Below are positions 1-12,228 of a stretch of DNA of 64,000 nt, piece after piece (position 1 is the stretch's first letter; every line of letters begins with the position of its first letter). The notes beneath the pieces were generated by a model. The model was not told the DNA's origin and made no database searches. It was given only the letters and a program-made list of their open reading frames with translations. A program made the translations under genes and the position numbers. The stretch comes from Steromphala cineraria (taxonomy: Eukaryota > Mollusca > Gastropoda > Trochida > Trochidae): positions 34,416,801 through 34,480,800 of the forward strand of contig OU744734.1 of assembly GCA_916613615.1 (NCBI GenBank), read 5' to 3'.

Positions 1-302
1 TGGTTCCAATTGAAAGACAATGTATTTAAACCAAATAGAGCAGTAATAATTCAAATATATAATGAAAAGTTTAGCCATGCGATTCCTTTTTCTTACACAA
101 ACTGAATTAAAGGTGTTCACACAAAATGGCCGCCAATAGATTTTATGTGAATCTTCATACTTTGTCCTCTTACTATGGCTGATTGCCTTGTGCGATGAAA
201 TTTATGTCACTATCTCTATAGTACAGTTAGCATAAACGTACAATTATCAGGGATAATTTTAAAATAAAAAATTATCAAAAAAACGTGCTACTGCCCCTTT
301 AA
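1..302 (-). mobile_element. TTAA-flanked MITE, copy a (cut by window edge)
   Basis: This is the 3' portion of a short non-autonomous DNA transposon found six times in the window (also at 13524, 22391, 29843, 32367 and 44216). The visible end reads ACGTGCTACTGCCCCT followed by TTAA at 299-302, matching the terminal inverted repeat of the complete copies. There is no coding capacity. The TTAA duplication suggests mobilisation by a piggyBac-type transposase, which is an inference. The other end lies outside the window. Confidence 0.75.
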
Positions 303-1793
303 AGGTTTGTCTTGCGACCAACAGGTATGCAAGTACGATCAGATATCAGAGATCCTGCCTTCACAATAAGTCACAGGGTAACCATTATGAGTGAAAACAT
401 TGCATATCCAACGCTTTTTGTGATCTGTATAGTTGACGGATTCCAATGTATAATAGCTTCAACGACACCTTTCAATAAAGACGACATGTAGAGAATGTTT
501 ACAATTTCTGGAACAGATGTATCAGATCTTGAAAAAAGCTCATTCGAGAAAAACAATTAGAGCAACAATACACCTAATAAATTATTGTGTTAACATGTGT
601 GTACCCTGGGCCATGTTACTGATTTAAATATGTGATACTGTTGACAATCCATGGGTTGTTGTTGCACCAATGTTGTCCTTTTACGCTGGAGCTACTCGTC
701 TATGGCATGGTGTATATATATGTTCCAACGTGTCTGAATTTACGCTCTTTTCTACATATCTTTTCACGATCACCAACAATGAATGAAAGTGCCACTTAAA
801 CATCAAATGATCCCGTTGTTATAATCAAAAAGTATCACCAAACAAAGAGAGTAGGTACAACGGTTTAATGTCCCTTATAACATTACAATGAAATTTGTAA
901 CATTTTTAAAAGACACTGAAAATACATTTCTTAATTTTATCGACACAGGTAAAATAAACGCAAAACGTTAGATACTAATATTATTTAGAACTGAATTGAA
1001 CTTTTACTAAATGAAACGTATTTAAGCATATACATGTACCTATCGTACCTACCTCGCTACAATCAATAATAACCATGTTGTCAAGTAACGGTTTCTGATG
1101 TACCTATAGTATTTTACACAACAATGAAAACAAACGGAAATATGAATATTCCAATTAGCTAATGCCAACGTTTTATAGCAAATGTAGCACGACTGCAATA
1201 ACAACAAAGTGTAATCTGGTCGATAAGTTTGACCATTTACACAAACACACAGCGCATCAACCACGACGCAAAAATGCATAGGAAACCATTAACTGACACA
1301 AATGATTGTATCGAAAGTGTAATAATTTAGTAGAGAACGACATTGAAGCGCGATAAATCTGCTTGTCATTAACGGCGTATGTATAAATGTTATGTTAAAT
1401 CAATACTTTACGCTCAAGAATAAATCAAAACATTTGAAGATAACTTTTTGAAATATTTTCAATATTCAACACCTACATTTTATCAAATATATCTCTATCT
1501 CGTCTATTCCCTTGAATGGATCACACTGATGATGAAGAGCCAAGTTCACTTGAAAAAGTCATGGTCTTTGAAGTGTAAACTAAATGTCAAAACACCGCAA
1601 TGATCAATTACGGAACTGGTTATACGGTATCTAAGTTACATCAAACTACACTGTTATAATATTTGCTAACATTAAATATACACAGAAATATTGATCTCAT
1701 AAAGACCTTGAAAATCTGTTCACAAACATTTATGACCCTTGTTGGTTGATGGCGGCTTAGGACTTTTGATCATTCACCTGACTAACATCATTG
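303..1793. other. Intergenic AT-rich DNA downstream of gene 1
   Basis: I see no gene, RNA or clear repeat here. The short open frames have no recognisable motifs and look like chance. The last part lies just past the 3' end of gene 1 and is only weakly similar to the sequence downstream of genes 2-4. Confidence 0.5.
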
Positions 1794-4700
1794 TTATACG
1801 AGACAAATCTCTATAGCAATTGGATTAGGGAGTCCAACAGGGGTGACCAATGTCCTTATAATTAATTCCTTTTGCTTCATTTCCACGACGTATACATTGC
1901 TTGACCCAAAAGTTGACAGAAAGATTCTGTTATCATGAAAAACGATACTTTTGATAACGTCAGTAACAGTGAAAATGGTTTCAATGCTTTTATGAATGAG
2001 ATACGCTTTGAGCAAATTTTTATCGGCAATATACAATACATTTCCTTTGCTATTTAATGTGAGGGCATTTACACCGTAAAGATCACTGATCAGAACGTTT
2101 TCATTTCTACCAGTATATGACAATTGTCTAATCAGAGATTTTTCAGATATGTACAATACCCTGCGTTTTGGATCAGCGGCTATATATGAGGCAGCTACAG
2201 AGTTTGTTCTTCTGACGACAGATGTTTCTCCAGTTAGAACATTTATGCTATACACAGAAGGTGCAGGTTGAACCTTAGCAGATCTGGTAAAGAAGATAAT
2301 ACTTCTCTTGTCATCAATTGCTATTGCCCTAGGTCTCTTAGTATCCTGTATGATTCGTGATGATGAAGATGAAAGGCTCCTCAGTTCTATGACGTCACGG
2401 TTGTCTATGACACGTGACACTGCTAGTTTCTTCAGACTTGAGAAGTATTTGCAAGAATAGACTTTACTGCTTGATATTTCTGGACGTGATTTTGATGTAT
2501 TTGTTTTAGGATATAGAATGGCAGTTTCATTATCATGCATTGAATAGAAAGGGAAAACCAAAATGCCCATCATCCTCTCGTCTTTGGCCTCTTTGGGGCG
2601 ATCTGAAATTGCAAGAATGGCATTATCAAATTAATATCGTAATTTATAATCTTGATATTTGTCAAGTAATTCCTGTATTTAACTCCATGTGAAATTAAAC
2701 CTATTGACTTAAATTCGGGATTCTCCGCGTAGTTATGCCTACATGTATTGGCATAAATTTGGATCCAAATTTTGCTGTCTAATGTCATGTAACTTTCAAT
2801 TCACCTAGTTAATCTCAATATGTTCAACGTTTGTTCAGTAGTACACGAAAGCATTTTCAAAAGTTGGACATTAATTATTAACAATTTGGTTGTTTTGCAA
2901 ATATCCTAAACTTATATGGTTATTATTTCCCTCACAAAGCGGACACGTAATGTTTTCTGATCTGCTATTCTAGTATTCCGTGGTTCTTAAATGCATTCTT
3001 TTCATGACAATATCTCTAAACGTTCAATATTTTTCCTAGGAAAACTTGGTATGGTTAGTAGGGCCGAGGGGTGACTAGTGACCCTCAAGGCACTTAAGAT
3101 AGTCTATTGTGAGTAACTATAGCAATAGCGATAGTCTATTGTGAGTAACCATAGCAATAGTGATGGTCTATTGTGAGTAACTATAGCAATAGCGATAGTC
3201 TATTGTGAGTAACTATAGCAGTAGCGATAGTCTATTGTGAGTAACCATAGCAATAGTGATGGTCTATTGTGAGTAACCATAGCAATAGTGATGGTCTATT
3301 GTGAGTAACTATAGCAGTAGCGATAGTCTATTGTGAGTAACCATAGCAATAGTGATGGTCTATTGTGAGTAACCATAGCAATAGCGATAGTCTATTGTGA
3401 GTAACTATAGCAGTAGCTTTAGTCTATTGTGAGTAACCATAGCAATAGTGATGGTCTATTGTGAGTAACTATAGCAATAGTGATGGTCTATTGTGAGTAA
3501 CTATAGCAGTAGCGATAGTCTATTGTGAGTAACCATAGCAATAGTGATGGTCTATTGTGAGTAACTATAGCAATAGCGATAGTCTATTGTGAGTAACTAT
3601 AGCAATAGCGAGAGTCTATTGCGGGATACTAATGCAATAGCTATTGCGATTGTTTATCTAAATTTATAAAGAAAAGGCAGAGTTTGCTGCTATGTTTGCG
3701 ATGATTTCAAACTCCACCGCACTTGTGGAAGTCTTAATTGTATATTGGTAACCAAAAGTTTACATGTGCTATCCTCCGGTTGCTACTCTTAGCTCTCATT
3801 TTCAGCCGTTTTTCTCAAAATCTTTCATGATAATTTATGAAATTTAGAATGTGGTTAGATCCATTGATGGAGCGGAAGTTTTTATTCATTGGACAACATA
3901 TTTCTTATTTTCAAAAATTTATCTTTGAGGTACATGTATGTCTCTTGCTTCACTGGAAAAGCCTAAGATTATAAGACATCACAGTGCATATCATGCACAT
4001 ATTTCTATTTTATTCATATATTGCTCCTGTATGAATACAACAAATAGTTAAGCTAGCACAGCTAGTCACATTGACAAACGATATACAAATCTCTTTAAAA
4101 TATTCTATTTCATGAACACAAGACGGATGCATGTGGTTCATTTTACAAGATTTTAAAAGGGTTTTACTGCTTTTCTTAAAATGAAATGGGAAGATTGCAC
4201 CAAACATGAGTGTAAAAACTGTAACAAAATGAAATGCAGATCCTTAAACTAGTGTAGTTCATCGTTTAATTTTTAAAGTTTTGTACGACAAATCAAAATG
4301 TTTAACCTCACAGATGCTTGCGTACTTAATTTCGACTTTTTGACTTCTTACTGTAATCGTGTATGATCGTGGAAAACAAAGAAGATATAAAAAAATCACA
4401 ATGTTTGCTTTCAATAAGGTTGGAGCGAAATGAGTGAAAACGTACTCCCTATTGTATCATCAACGTCAGTTAGTCATTGCTGACATATATAGAGATTATT
4501 ACCCAAGGAAGTGTGTCATATGACTTTTACGAAACGAGTGTAAATTTGTGTATTACCCGAACGAGAGCGAGGGTTATACACAAATTTGCAAGAGTTTTGT
4601 AAAAGTCATATAACACAATTCCGAGGGTGATGATTTCTTTATTACCGGTTCTATTCAGTTAACCGTCTTAGAAATATCCAAGAAACGGACCGCTTCCCTT

Positions 4701-5820
4701 GCGACGGCCGGCTGGAGTGACGTCACGAACAATGGTGTTATGACGTCACAGGCGACAAAATACGGGAACTCGCGCTACAACAATAGTTGCTAGGCAAAAC
4801 TGATATGTGCACTAGTGCTCATATTGAAAATATGTCACCACTTATTTTCAACTGTATGGGTAATAAATGTATGATATTATGTTCGTTTGCATTTATAGAC
4901 ACGGTTTGTGCTTAACGATTTGATAACCAAATCTTTTCATTTTTACGGAACTTTTGCATATTTCAAACATAAGCCCTGGACTTGAATATATGTAAAATTT
5001 TCCATCACCAGGGCTAAGATAATAATGTTTTGTCATCTTTGGACAAGTTGTAAATCGGAATCACTTGAGTTGCATGATGAGATGATTTGTTTTATTATGT
5101 ATGATCAAATAGAGTTTTGGGGGAGGGACGATTTGAAAAGACGTTACACTATGTATTTAAACATAAGTTCTACCAGCTGATTATTAAAGTTCCGAATAAA
5201 GCCTGACTTCATCATCCATTTTAGTACAACTGTTTATTTTATTTATCTAGATTATAACTAAACTCACCTTTGAGGCATACGTACTGTCCTTTTCTTCCAC
5301 GAAAACTTCTTGTGTTTTTAAAACATTTCTCTCGTTGGACCTAGGGAAATTACAAAATTAGATTATATTGCATGTTTGGAGTATGGAAGCCTAGTAGCAG
5401 TTCACTTATCTACATGTACATATTGGCATCGGTCTCTCTATAACTGTTTAATTTTAAGAAAATACAAAACAAAGACGTTGAGCATGTCATTATTAAATAC
5501 ATTTAATATGTTGCGAAATTATTGAATTATTAATGCACAATTCAGATTGATATGAGAATAAACAATTTCTGAGCATCAAGCCAAATCAACCAGAGGAATA
5601 TTTGTGAAATTATTATAAATACCCTTGAAACGTTGAGAAGAAGATCCCCAGCTGCTGAATATTCAATTGAACAATTCAGATCGACTTGAGAATATGCAAT
5701 ATTTGAGCATCCAGCCACATGTTGACAGAAAAAAATACACATCTTAACACCAAGGGGAGATTTTCCAGCTACCAAGAGTCCACATGTTGCCAATATGGTA
5801 AGGATTGATACGTTTGTCAT
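1794..5820 (-). CDS. Gene 1: secreted YWTD/LY-type beta-propeller protein (3 exons)
   Basis: Inferred exons on the minus strand are 5820-5623, 5340-5268 and 2602-1794, with GT-AG boundaries and phases 0 and 1, giving 359 residues. Exon 1 encodes a signal peptide (start MTNVSILTILATC; an upstream in-frame Met at 5856 is less likely) and a segment with Cys spacing C-x3-C-x5-C and a later Cys, resembling a partial PAN/apple fold. Exon 2 adds two more Cys. Exon 3 carries repeated LDL-receptor LY-like strands (RAIAIDDKR, ADPKRRVLYIS, NALTLNSKGNVLYIA), as expected of a six-bladed propeller that binds protein ligands outside the cell. The ligand is unknown. Intron 2 is 2.66 kb here, against about 0.4 kb in genes 2-4, because it holds a minisatellite and a hairpin element. 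This is the most diverged of the four paralogues. Confidence 0.72.
3099..3644. repeat. 32-bp minisatellite, about 17 units
   Basis: A tandem array with an exact 32-base period: the word AGTCTATTG recurs from 3101 to 3613 in 16 steps without indels. Each unit contains CTATTG and CAATAG as an inverted pair around a GTGAGTAAC core, so every unit can fold into a small hairpin. Units differ at a few fixed sites (aaCcat or aaCtat, caAtag or caGtag, TGATgg or CGATag), giving mixed subtypes. The array lies in intron 2 of gene 1 and is absent from the matching introns of genes 2-4. Confidence 0.95.
4486..4643. repeat. Long hairpin element F1
   Basis: Imperfect inverted arms of about 58 bases (4501-4558 against 4571-4629) flank a short centre with CGAG at 4562-4565 and 4568-4571. 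Both arms share the core CATATGACTTTTAC. The left edge reads TATATAGAGATTATTACCC; the right edge in reverse complement reads TAAAGAAATCATCACCC. The same edges occur around hairpin F2 at 51.68 kb, whose inner arms are unrelated. It lies within intron 2 of gene 1. No coding capacity. Confidence 0.8.
4718..4748. promoter_or_regulatory. Two palindromic CRE-like sites
   Basis: TGACGTCA occurs at 4718-4725 and again at 4741-4748, 23 bases apart, in a locally GC-richer patch just to the right of hairpin F1. This octamer is the full consensus for CREB/ATF bZIP factors. No transcript start can be tied to it, so a regulatory role is only inferred. Confidence 0.3.
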
Positions 5821-5926
5821 ATTAGGAACACCTCTTGTAAGTCTTCTCTGTGTCACTACTCAAACCGTTTACTGAATAAATTGTTTTGAAAGAAAATTCT
5901 TAAAGTTATTTGGCGAAGATAAGCGA

Positions 5927-5939
5927 CATAAAATATACC
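5927..5939 (-). promoter_or_regulatory. TATA-like box of gene 1, with adjacent GATA motif
   Basis: On the minus strand the sequence GGTATATTTTATG lies about 110 bases upstream of the predicted start codon, followed by GTCGCTTATCTTC, which contains a GATA-factor site (GATAAG on the plus strand). The same block is preserved at the same distance in genes 2, 3 and 4. Confidence 0.45.
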
Positions 5940-5953
5940 ATATCTTTAAATCA

Positions 5954-6175
5954 TCATTTGAGGAGCTGTTGAAAAGATTTATGATCATAGAGAAGAAGAA
6001 GATTCCCAGTTGCTGAATAATCAATTGAACAATTCAGATCGACTTGTGAATATGAAATATGTGAGCATGCAGCCACATTTTGACAGAAGAGAATACACAT
6101 CTTAACACCAAGGGGAGATTTTCCAGTTACCAATAACTTACATGTTGTCAAAATGGTTAAGACTGGTAACTTCAT
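5954..6175 (-). pseudogene. Duplicate exon 1 (exon 1b) of gene 1, donor lost
   Basis: The minus strand encodes MKLPVLTILTTC, a hydrophobic signal segment, and the same KSPLGVKMCILFCQ Cys-rich block as exon 1, ending in SIDYSATG. It is a second copy of exon 1 placed 134 bases upstream of it. The frame is open here, but the TCAAGG/GTATTT splice donor of the working exon is missing and the homology ends abruptly in the promoter-proximal sequence of exon 1. It could act as an alternative first exon only with a new donor. The matching copies near genes 2 and 3 carry a stop codon. Confidence 0.6.
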
Positions 6176-7114
6176 GATGAGCTTTTAGGCCGTTCTATAC
6201 CGTTAGCTCTGACGTTCATTTGGGAAGATTTGTTCTATACAGAAGAGAATTCTGGCAGTTCATGGTCAAGGATAACATACATAAATCATAAATCATATCC
6301 ATATCTTGACGCATCATCTTGATAAAGCATGCCGTTGAAAAGACATATGACAATAGATAAGAAACAATATTGGATACCAATGAAGTCTAATTGGCAAGAA
6401 TGTGAAAAATGTCCAATGTTATTTCTTATGTACAAAAACTGTTTTTGTTCAAATTAAAACAATTAAGTGTCCTTATTCTGGGTTTAAATTTACAGGGCCC
6501 GTGTCAGAGTAATCAAAGATTTTGACACCTCAAATGACACCCTCAAATATAATTATTTTACTCTAGTTTTGAGGTTTTCTGGAATTTATAAAACTCACCA
6601 CAGGTCAATAATTCTTTATTTGCGATACGTTATTTATTTACAAGTCAATTCAAAAACATAAATAGATATTCTTTCAGTAAAAGCGATTACAATGTTCTTG
6701 GGTTTGAGCTACAATAAATTCTCTAAAGGGTAATAAAAAATTATTGTATTTTACTTAAGTTAAGTGTACATAAGAACTGTTTTATTCAGACGGTTATTTA
6801 AAACGAGAGAATAGATAACATAATTGCATCGATAAGAATTAACCATAAATTCATGTAGAACAACATGGAGACGTAATCAAAGCCATGTCATATGCTACCT
6901 AAAATAGTTATTAACTTTTCATGAACTGTGTGGGAAAATTCAAATGTATCAGAAGTAATTCTGATATTTTCAAAAGCTCAAATTGCCCGCATCTAGTGTT
7001 GTTGTTGATTTTAAATGCCTCTAAATTGTAAATATAATATATATTTGCATTTTTTTTAACTCGCACATTTGCATCTACAATAATGTAATTAACTGTGCTC
7101 GTACTTGCTCATTT
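6176..7114. other. Non-coding part of unit A, conserved in units B and C
   Basis: No gene is visible. The sequence is shared with 12229-13160 and 21096-22030 apart from scattered substitutions and small indels, and is part of the tandem array. The block contains GACACC-rich text and AT-rich runs without a recognisable motif. Confidence 0.5.
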
Positions 7115-7445
7115 GTGCTAACAAGTGATTTGTTGTGTCTCTTGGTGTACAATATTGTGATTGAGGCTGAAAAATTTATTCTAAACTGCCTAGCGATATT
7201 GACATTGCTTCAGTTATCAGAAAATCATAAACGTATGAATATTTCAGTAACCAATAAACAACCTCTAAGATATAAACGAATAAGCTATCTTTTATTAGAT
7301 CATTACAATCTCTACGATTTTGATATTGATATTTCAACGGAAATTCGAGAACAAGTACATTAATCATATCAGAGACTTTGGCTATTGCTTTTATGCCATT
7401 CGAAAAAATGCACTTACGATACTGAACTGTTTCGAACATAAACAT
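7115..7445. other. Unrecognised reading frames conserved in three array units
   Basis: The plus strand is open for 82 residues (7115-7363) and the minus strand for 89 (7176-7445). Both are also open at 13040-13490 and 21907-22357. No domain is recognised. Openness on both strands at high AT and high identity between units means conservation is weak evidence for coding. It could be a LINE remnant or the far upstream part of gene 1. Confidence 0.25.
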
Positions 7446-7739
7446 ATATCAAATCATACAAACAATGACACTTGTCACTTTAGAGTGTGTAGGGGAAGTT
7501 GCACAACTTGTCGCCTCTGCTCAAAACAAGTTATTTTGGATTTCGTTTGATAATATGTTTCTCCGGTGACTGCTAAGCTAGTTAGAACTCCTCTCCTCTC
7601 TTATTGATATACGTTTTACGAAGTTTTTTGAAAAATCGGATATCTGTGGTTATTAAAGAGCTGGTCTGAGAAACCTTACATACATTCGTACATTCAAATA
7701 ATTTAAAATATCTAACCATGGTAATAAACTTTAATGTCA

Positions 7740-8892
7740 AAATTCTAAATCTAGGTTATATAACTTGTATTCCAAACGAAAATAAAGATAGGCAATATCT
7801 TACTGGCGACAAATAACGCTATCAAATGTAGATTATAAAATAGTATCTGGAGAAATTGGAAATAGAATGAAAAATGTTCTCCCATATATCATTAGCGAAA
7901 TACAAACAGGTTTTCTTAAACACCGTTTGATTGGGAGAAAATACGAGAATATTATATGACATTATGAGTTACTGTGAAGTACAAACAAATAATTTTTTAT
8001 TAACTGACGATCTTGGAAATTTTTCGATACTGTACAGTGAAGTTTCGTAGAGAGAGCCCCTGAAGCATTTAATTTTGGGCTGGATCATTTAAATGCTGGA
8101 TCAAACTCTTTCAGTATAATAGTAACATCGCTTTAATAAACTCAGGACAAAGGATCTTTAATTATTTTCATCAAGAGGTTGTAGACAAGGTATCCTATTT
8201 TCTCCATATCTATTATTTGTGTGTTTTTAATTTTTATTCTTATCTATCCAGAACATTGAAAGGATTAATGTAGTGGAGATTCATGGTGTGGAATGTCGTA
8301 CTTTCAAGTATGCTGATGATCCCCATTTCACCCTAGAAGAATCACAAGAGATGCTTTGAGAACATATCTGGACCCTGAGAGACTTTCTGATAAAAAACTA
8401 AAGCCAAAATACTTAGATTCCTCTTCAATGTTCATAAGAAACGTTAAAAATTCTAGGGATGTTGCAACTGACTTGAAACAAATCATTCCAATGAATTTTG
8501 ATTTGCAAATTAAAAAACAAGAAAAATATGATTATCTTGGTCAACACGCATTTTAATAATAAATGGGAAAATAACAATTATGAAGTCACTAAATAACCCT
8601 TTATTACCACACTTCCGAAAAAAAGTTCTTATTATTTATAACATCTTTGGAGATGTAGAACATAGTCGATTCAGAAATCTTGATTTAAAGATGTACGTTC
8701 AATATGTAGATTTTAAATATATTTCAATTGGTTCTGATGTGGTCACTATTCGTGATCTTATAACGAATTCTTGGTATTTAAAGGTATTTAAAAGTGACTT
8801 TAGAAAAAAGGATAAATTCATCACATATTTCAAATTGGTGAGGTTGTTATTCAATTCACTGTATACAATTTCAAATGGTACACCTCCTTGAA
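7740..8892 (+). pseudogene. LINE reverse-transcriptase fragment (unit A)
   Basis: Decayed non-LTR retrotransposon. In one plus-strand frame the palm motif RGCRQG (from 8174) is followed by SPYL, and the catalytic box YADD lies at 8309-8320 within CRTFKYADDPHF. Upstream, decayed matches to ITCIP, KIVS and HYCEV-type RT blocks can be followed from 7745. The frame is broken by several stops. About 0.5 kb of 5' LINE sequence kept by units B and C is missing here. Unlike B and C it is not interrupted by the Tc1-like element, so it shows the empty site near 8183. Confidence 0.7.
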
Positions 8893-10061
8893 AATAACAT
8901 TTTTATAATTCAAAACGTTATATACAAAATCACAAAGTACACATTATCACAACATTTAAAACAAATATTTCAAATTTTTAACGCTAAATCTCATTATTTA
9001 TTTGAAGGGCAACAAATACATTAAAATTAAACAAGTTTGAAAACTAAACAAATAATAAAAGAACTACAAAAGTTATTAAATATTTCATTCATTCCTACCA
9101 AAGTGAAATGGTCTTTTCTCTGATCAGCATTACACAAACTTGTCAAAACTGATTAGGATCACATTAAAAGAATACCATTGGACTCGAAAACACACGTCTT
9201 GAATGACCAGGAATAAAAAGTCATCAGTACACAGAAACAATTAGTACGTTTGACTATCGTTTCTACTATACGATATAAAACGTTTCTATTATACGATTAT
9301 AACACCCTGTTTACTTTGCCAAGCCACCCTACCTACAATGCGTTCAACATGGAGGTTCGTGGCTCTAAGTCGTTCTTGGAGCTTTTTGTATATGCTGTGA
9401 GATTCCAGTGGGACACTTATACATTCAAGGAGATCTAATTCTGGCACGTTACTTAATATCAGAACCATCTGGAAGCCGGAAGTAAGCTTGTCTTGCGAGG
9501 TAGGATGATGGGTTCTGGTAGCTGCTTGAGACATGGTATGGTTGTTTACACAACTTTGAATAAAGTAAATTTGTACTTTACTCCAAGCTACAGCTTTTCA
9601 TGATCATCTTGTCTGCACATAGACATTATGCAGTTGTCTGGCCGGAAATACATAGACAAATGAGCGGTTAAAACGCACATTTATCACGAATGCTTATGAC
9701 TGCACAATGGTGTATCATTTAGTAAGAACGCAGTAAGAAGGTCGGAGGAACATTGTTGACTACTTGGAAATGCACATAACGCAACTCAAAGTAGCAAGAA
9801 TACATTCAAAAACCTACAAGAAACAAACATGGTTTTATTAAGAGGGGTTTCGTCAAGCTACATGCATAAATCCTGTATCCTAAAATCGTGCCATTGCACT
9901 TTTTCTTTGCCTTTACAGTTGATATAATAACAAGTTTATCCATTCATTCGCAAAACACCTTTAAATGTGAATAAATCATATTCACTACATTTGACTCATT
10001 CCATATGTGTCATATGATTGACAGCATCCTATGAAAATGGTCATTTATTTGATTAACATCA
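8893..10061. other. Spacer between units A and B with one short conserved frame
   Basis: Downstream flank of gene 2. A patch at 9250-9534 is open on both strands (plus: FRWDTYTFKEI-like end; minus: KLQERLRATNLHVERIVG). Related frames occur at 18148-18396 and 26997-27245 on the minus strand. I recognise no protein family; it may be a repeat-derived piece. Nothing else is seen. Confidence 0.3.
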
Positions 10062-11875
10062 CTATTTTATGAGACAAATTTGTAACGCAAATGAGTTAGG
10101 GTATCCAACAGACGTGACCAATGTACTCAATTCCTTTCGATTCTTTCCCAAAATGTAAACATTCCTTGAACGAAAAGTTGAAAAATAGATGTTGTGAAAA
10201 TGGGCAAAAATACAGTTTATATCTTCTTTATCCTTGTAAATTATTTGGAAACCTTTATGAATGATGTACTCAATAAGTATATTTTGTTTGGCAATATATA
10301 ATATAGTTCCTTGGCTATTTAATGTGAGACCATTTACATTTGATTGATCACTGATAAGAATAGTTTCTTTTGTACCAGTATATGACATTGATATAATATG
10401 AGATTTCTCAGATATGTACAATACCCTGCGTTTTGCATCGCATGATATATATGTAGTATCTACAGATTTTTGTTTTCTGACGACAGATCTATTCCCAGTG
10501 ACAACATTTATACTGAACACAGATGGCATATTTTGAACCTCCAGCTGAGTCCCTCTGGTAAAGAAGACAATATGTCTCTTATCATCTATTGCAATTGCTC
10601 GTGGTCTGTATGTATCCTGTATGATTCGTGATGATGAAGATGAAAGGCTCCTCAGTTCTATGACGTCACGGTTGTCTATGACTCGTGACACTGCTACTTT
10701 CTTCAGACTTGAGAAGTATTTGCAAGAATAGACTATACTGCCTGCTACTTCTGGATATGATTTTGTGGTCTTTGTTTCAGGATAAAGAATGACAGTTTGA
10801 TTATCCAGCGGTGAAAAGGAAGGGAAAACTAAAATACCCGTCTCCCGTTCCTCTTTATCAACACGTTGGTGATCTGAAATAGCGAGCATGGCCTTAAGAA
10901 AAAACTTATTTACATACAAACATATGAAAACTTGAGTATAGGAGACATTAATACTTGTAAAATCATAGGGTTACGACATGGATTTACCAATTTAAGGTCA
11001 CAGTTATAAGAATAATAATAAGAAATAATGCATCAGCTATTAAATTTCTACTTCCATACATCAAAGATAAAACACCCGGAAGATATTTCTGTTAGAAATG
11101 AGAGAAAAGCAATGTCATTTAAGGAACTTAGATGTAGCTTACCATTTAATTGCAATGGTGATTTTTTGTACATGTACGTGAATCATAAAACAGGGTTTTG
11201 GGAACGGGGATTTTGGAAAAGACTTAAAATAAACATTTGAAAAGTGTTATTTCATTATCTAGTTGTTGCCTTTACAGTACAAATTATAGTTATATTCATC
11301 AATCTTACCTTTAACGCAAATATATTGTCCGCTTCTTCCATGAATACGTCTTGTGTGTCCTGTGCAATTCACTCTATGGTCCTTGATTAATTAAAAAAAA
11401 TAAAGGTTAGTTTTTGAAATACGTAAAACAGGTAGAAGTAAGGTAACAAGGTAAATTGATACTGATGAATAATTTGTACATTGTCACATATTTCGTGCAT
11501 GTCTAGCACAATGCTGTTTTGTTCCTATCCTTAATTGCAAAAAATATTTGGTTTTTCTGTTGATTTTTTTTCAAATATTTGTCCGATGGTTTATTCAACT
11601 CTTTTATTGATTTTTTTTAGAGAGAATGATGTACATATCATGAAAAGGAATACTTGAGAAATTATTATAAATACCCTTGACACGTTGAGAAGAAGAACAT
11701 CCCCAGCTGCTGAATAATCAATTGAACAATTCAGATCAACTTGAGAATATGCAATATTTGAGCATCCAGCCACATGTTGACAGAAAAGAATACACATCTT
11801 AACACCAAGGGGAGATTTTCCAGCTACCAAGAGTCCACAAGTTGCCAGGAGGATAAGGATTGATACTTTTGTCAT
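10062..11875 (-). CDS. Gene 2: secreted YWTD/LY-type beta-propeller protein (3 exons)
   Basis: Exons on the minus strand: 11875-11675, 11381-11309 and 10873-10062, giving 361 residues. Exon 1 starts MTKVSILILLATCGLLVAG, a classical signal peptide, then the Cys block MCILFCQHVAGCSNIAYS and an N-glycosylation-type NVS near the exon end. Exon 2 (VNCTGHTRRIHGRSG) contributes an NCT sequon and two Cys. Exon 3 has propeller strands such as RAIAIDDKRHIVFF, KRRVLYISEKSHI and LTLNSQGTILYIA. The product is probably exported and monomeric; its partner is unknown. Gene 2 sits at the left end of the B block. Its exon 3 differs clearly from genes 3 and 4 (VIDNRDVI against VMDNRDVI; CDAKRR against ADPKRR), while exons 1 and 2 are almost the same as gene 3. 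Confidence 0.75.
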
Positions 11876-11979
11876 ATTAGGGGCACCTCTTGTAAGTCCT
11901 CTCTGTGTCACTACTCAAACCGTCTACTGAATGAATTGTTTTGAAAGAGATTTCTTAAAGAGTTGGCGAAGATAAGCGA

Positions 11980-11992
11980 CATAAAATATACC
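11980..11992 (-). promoter_or_regulatory. TATA-like box of gene 2
   Basis: Minus-strand GGTATATTTTATG about 105 bases upstream of the start codon, with the adjacent GATA-type site, identical to the block upstream of genes 1, 3 and 4. Confidence 0.45.
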
Positions 11993-12039
11993 ATATCTTT
12001 AAATTATCATTTGAGGAACTGCTGATAAGATTTATTATC

Positions 12040-12228
12040 ATAGAGAAGTAGAAGATTCCCAGTTGCTGAATAATCAATTGAACAATTCAGATCGACTTGT
12101 GAATATGAAATATGTGATCATCCAGCCACATTTTGACAGAAAAGAATACACATCTTAACACCAAGGGGAGATTTTGCAGTTACCAATAACTCACATGTTG
12201 TCAAAATCGTTAAGACTGGTAACTTCAT
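12040..12228 (-). pseudogene. Broken duplicate exon 1b of gene 2
   Basis: Homologue of the exon 1b copy next to gene 1. The start codon is at 12228-12226 and the frame runs through KSPLGVKMCILFCQ, but a TGA at 12120-12118 (codon 37) replaces the Cys codon TGC. The splice donor is also missing. Confidence 0.65.

Noticed and set aside
3099..3644. CRISPR array
   Set aside because: Units are contiguous 32-base repeats with no unique spacers, in an animal-type intron.
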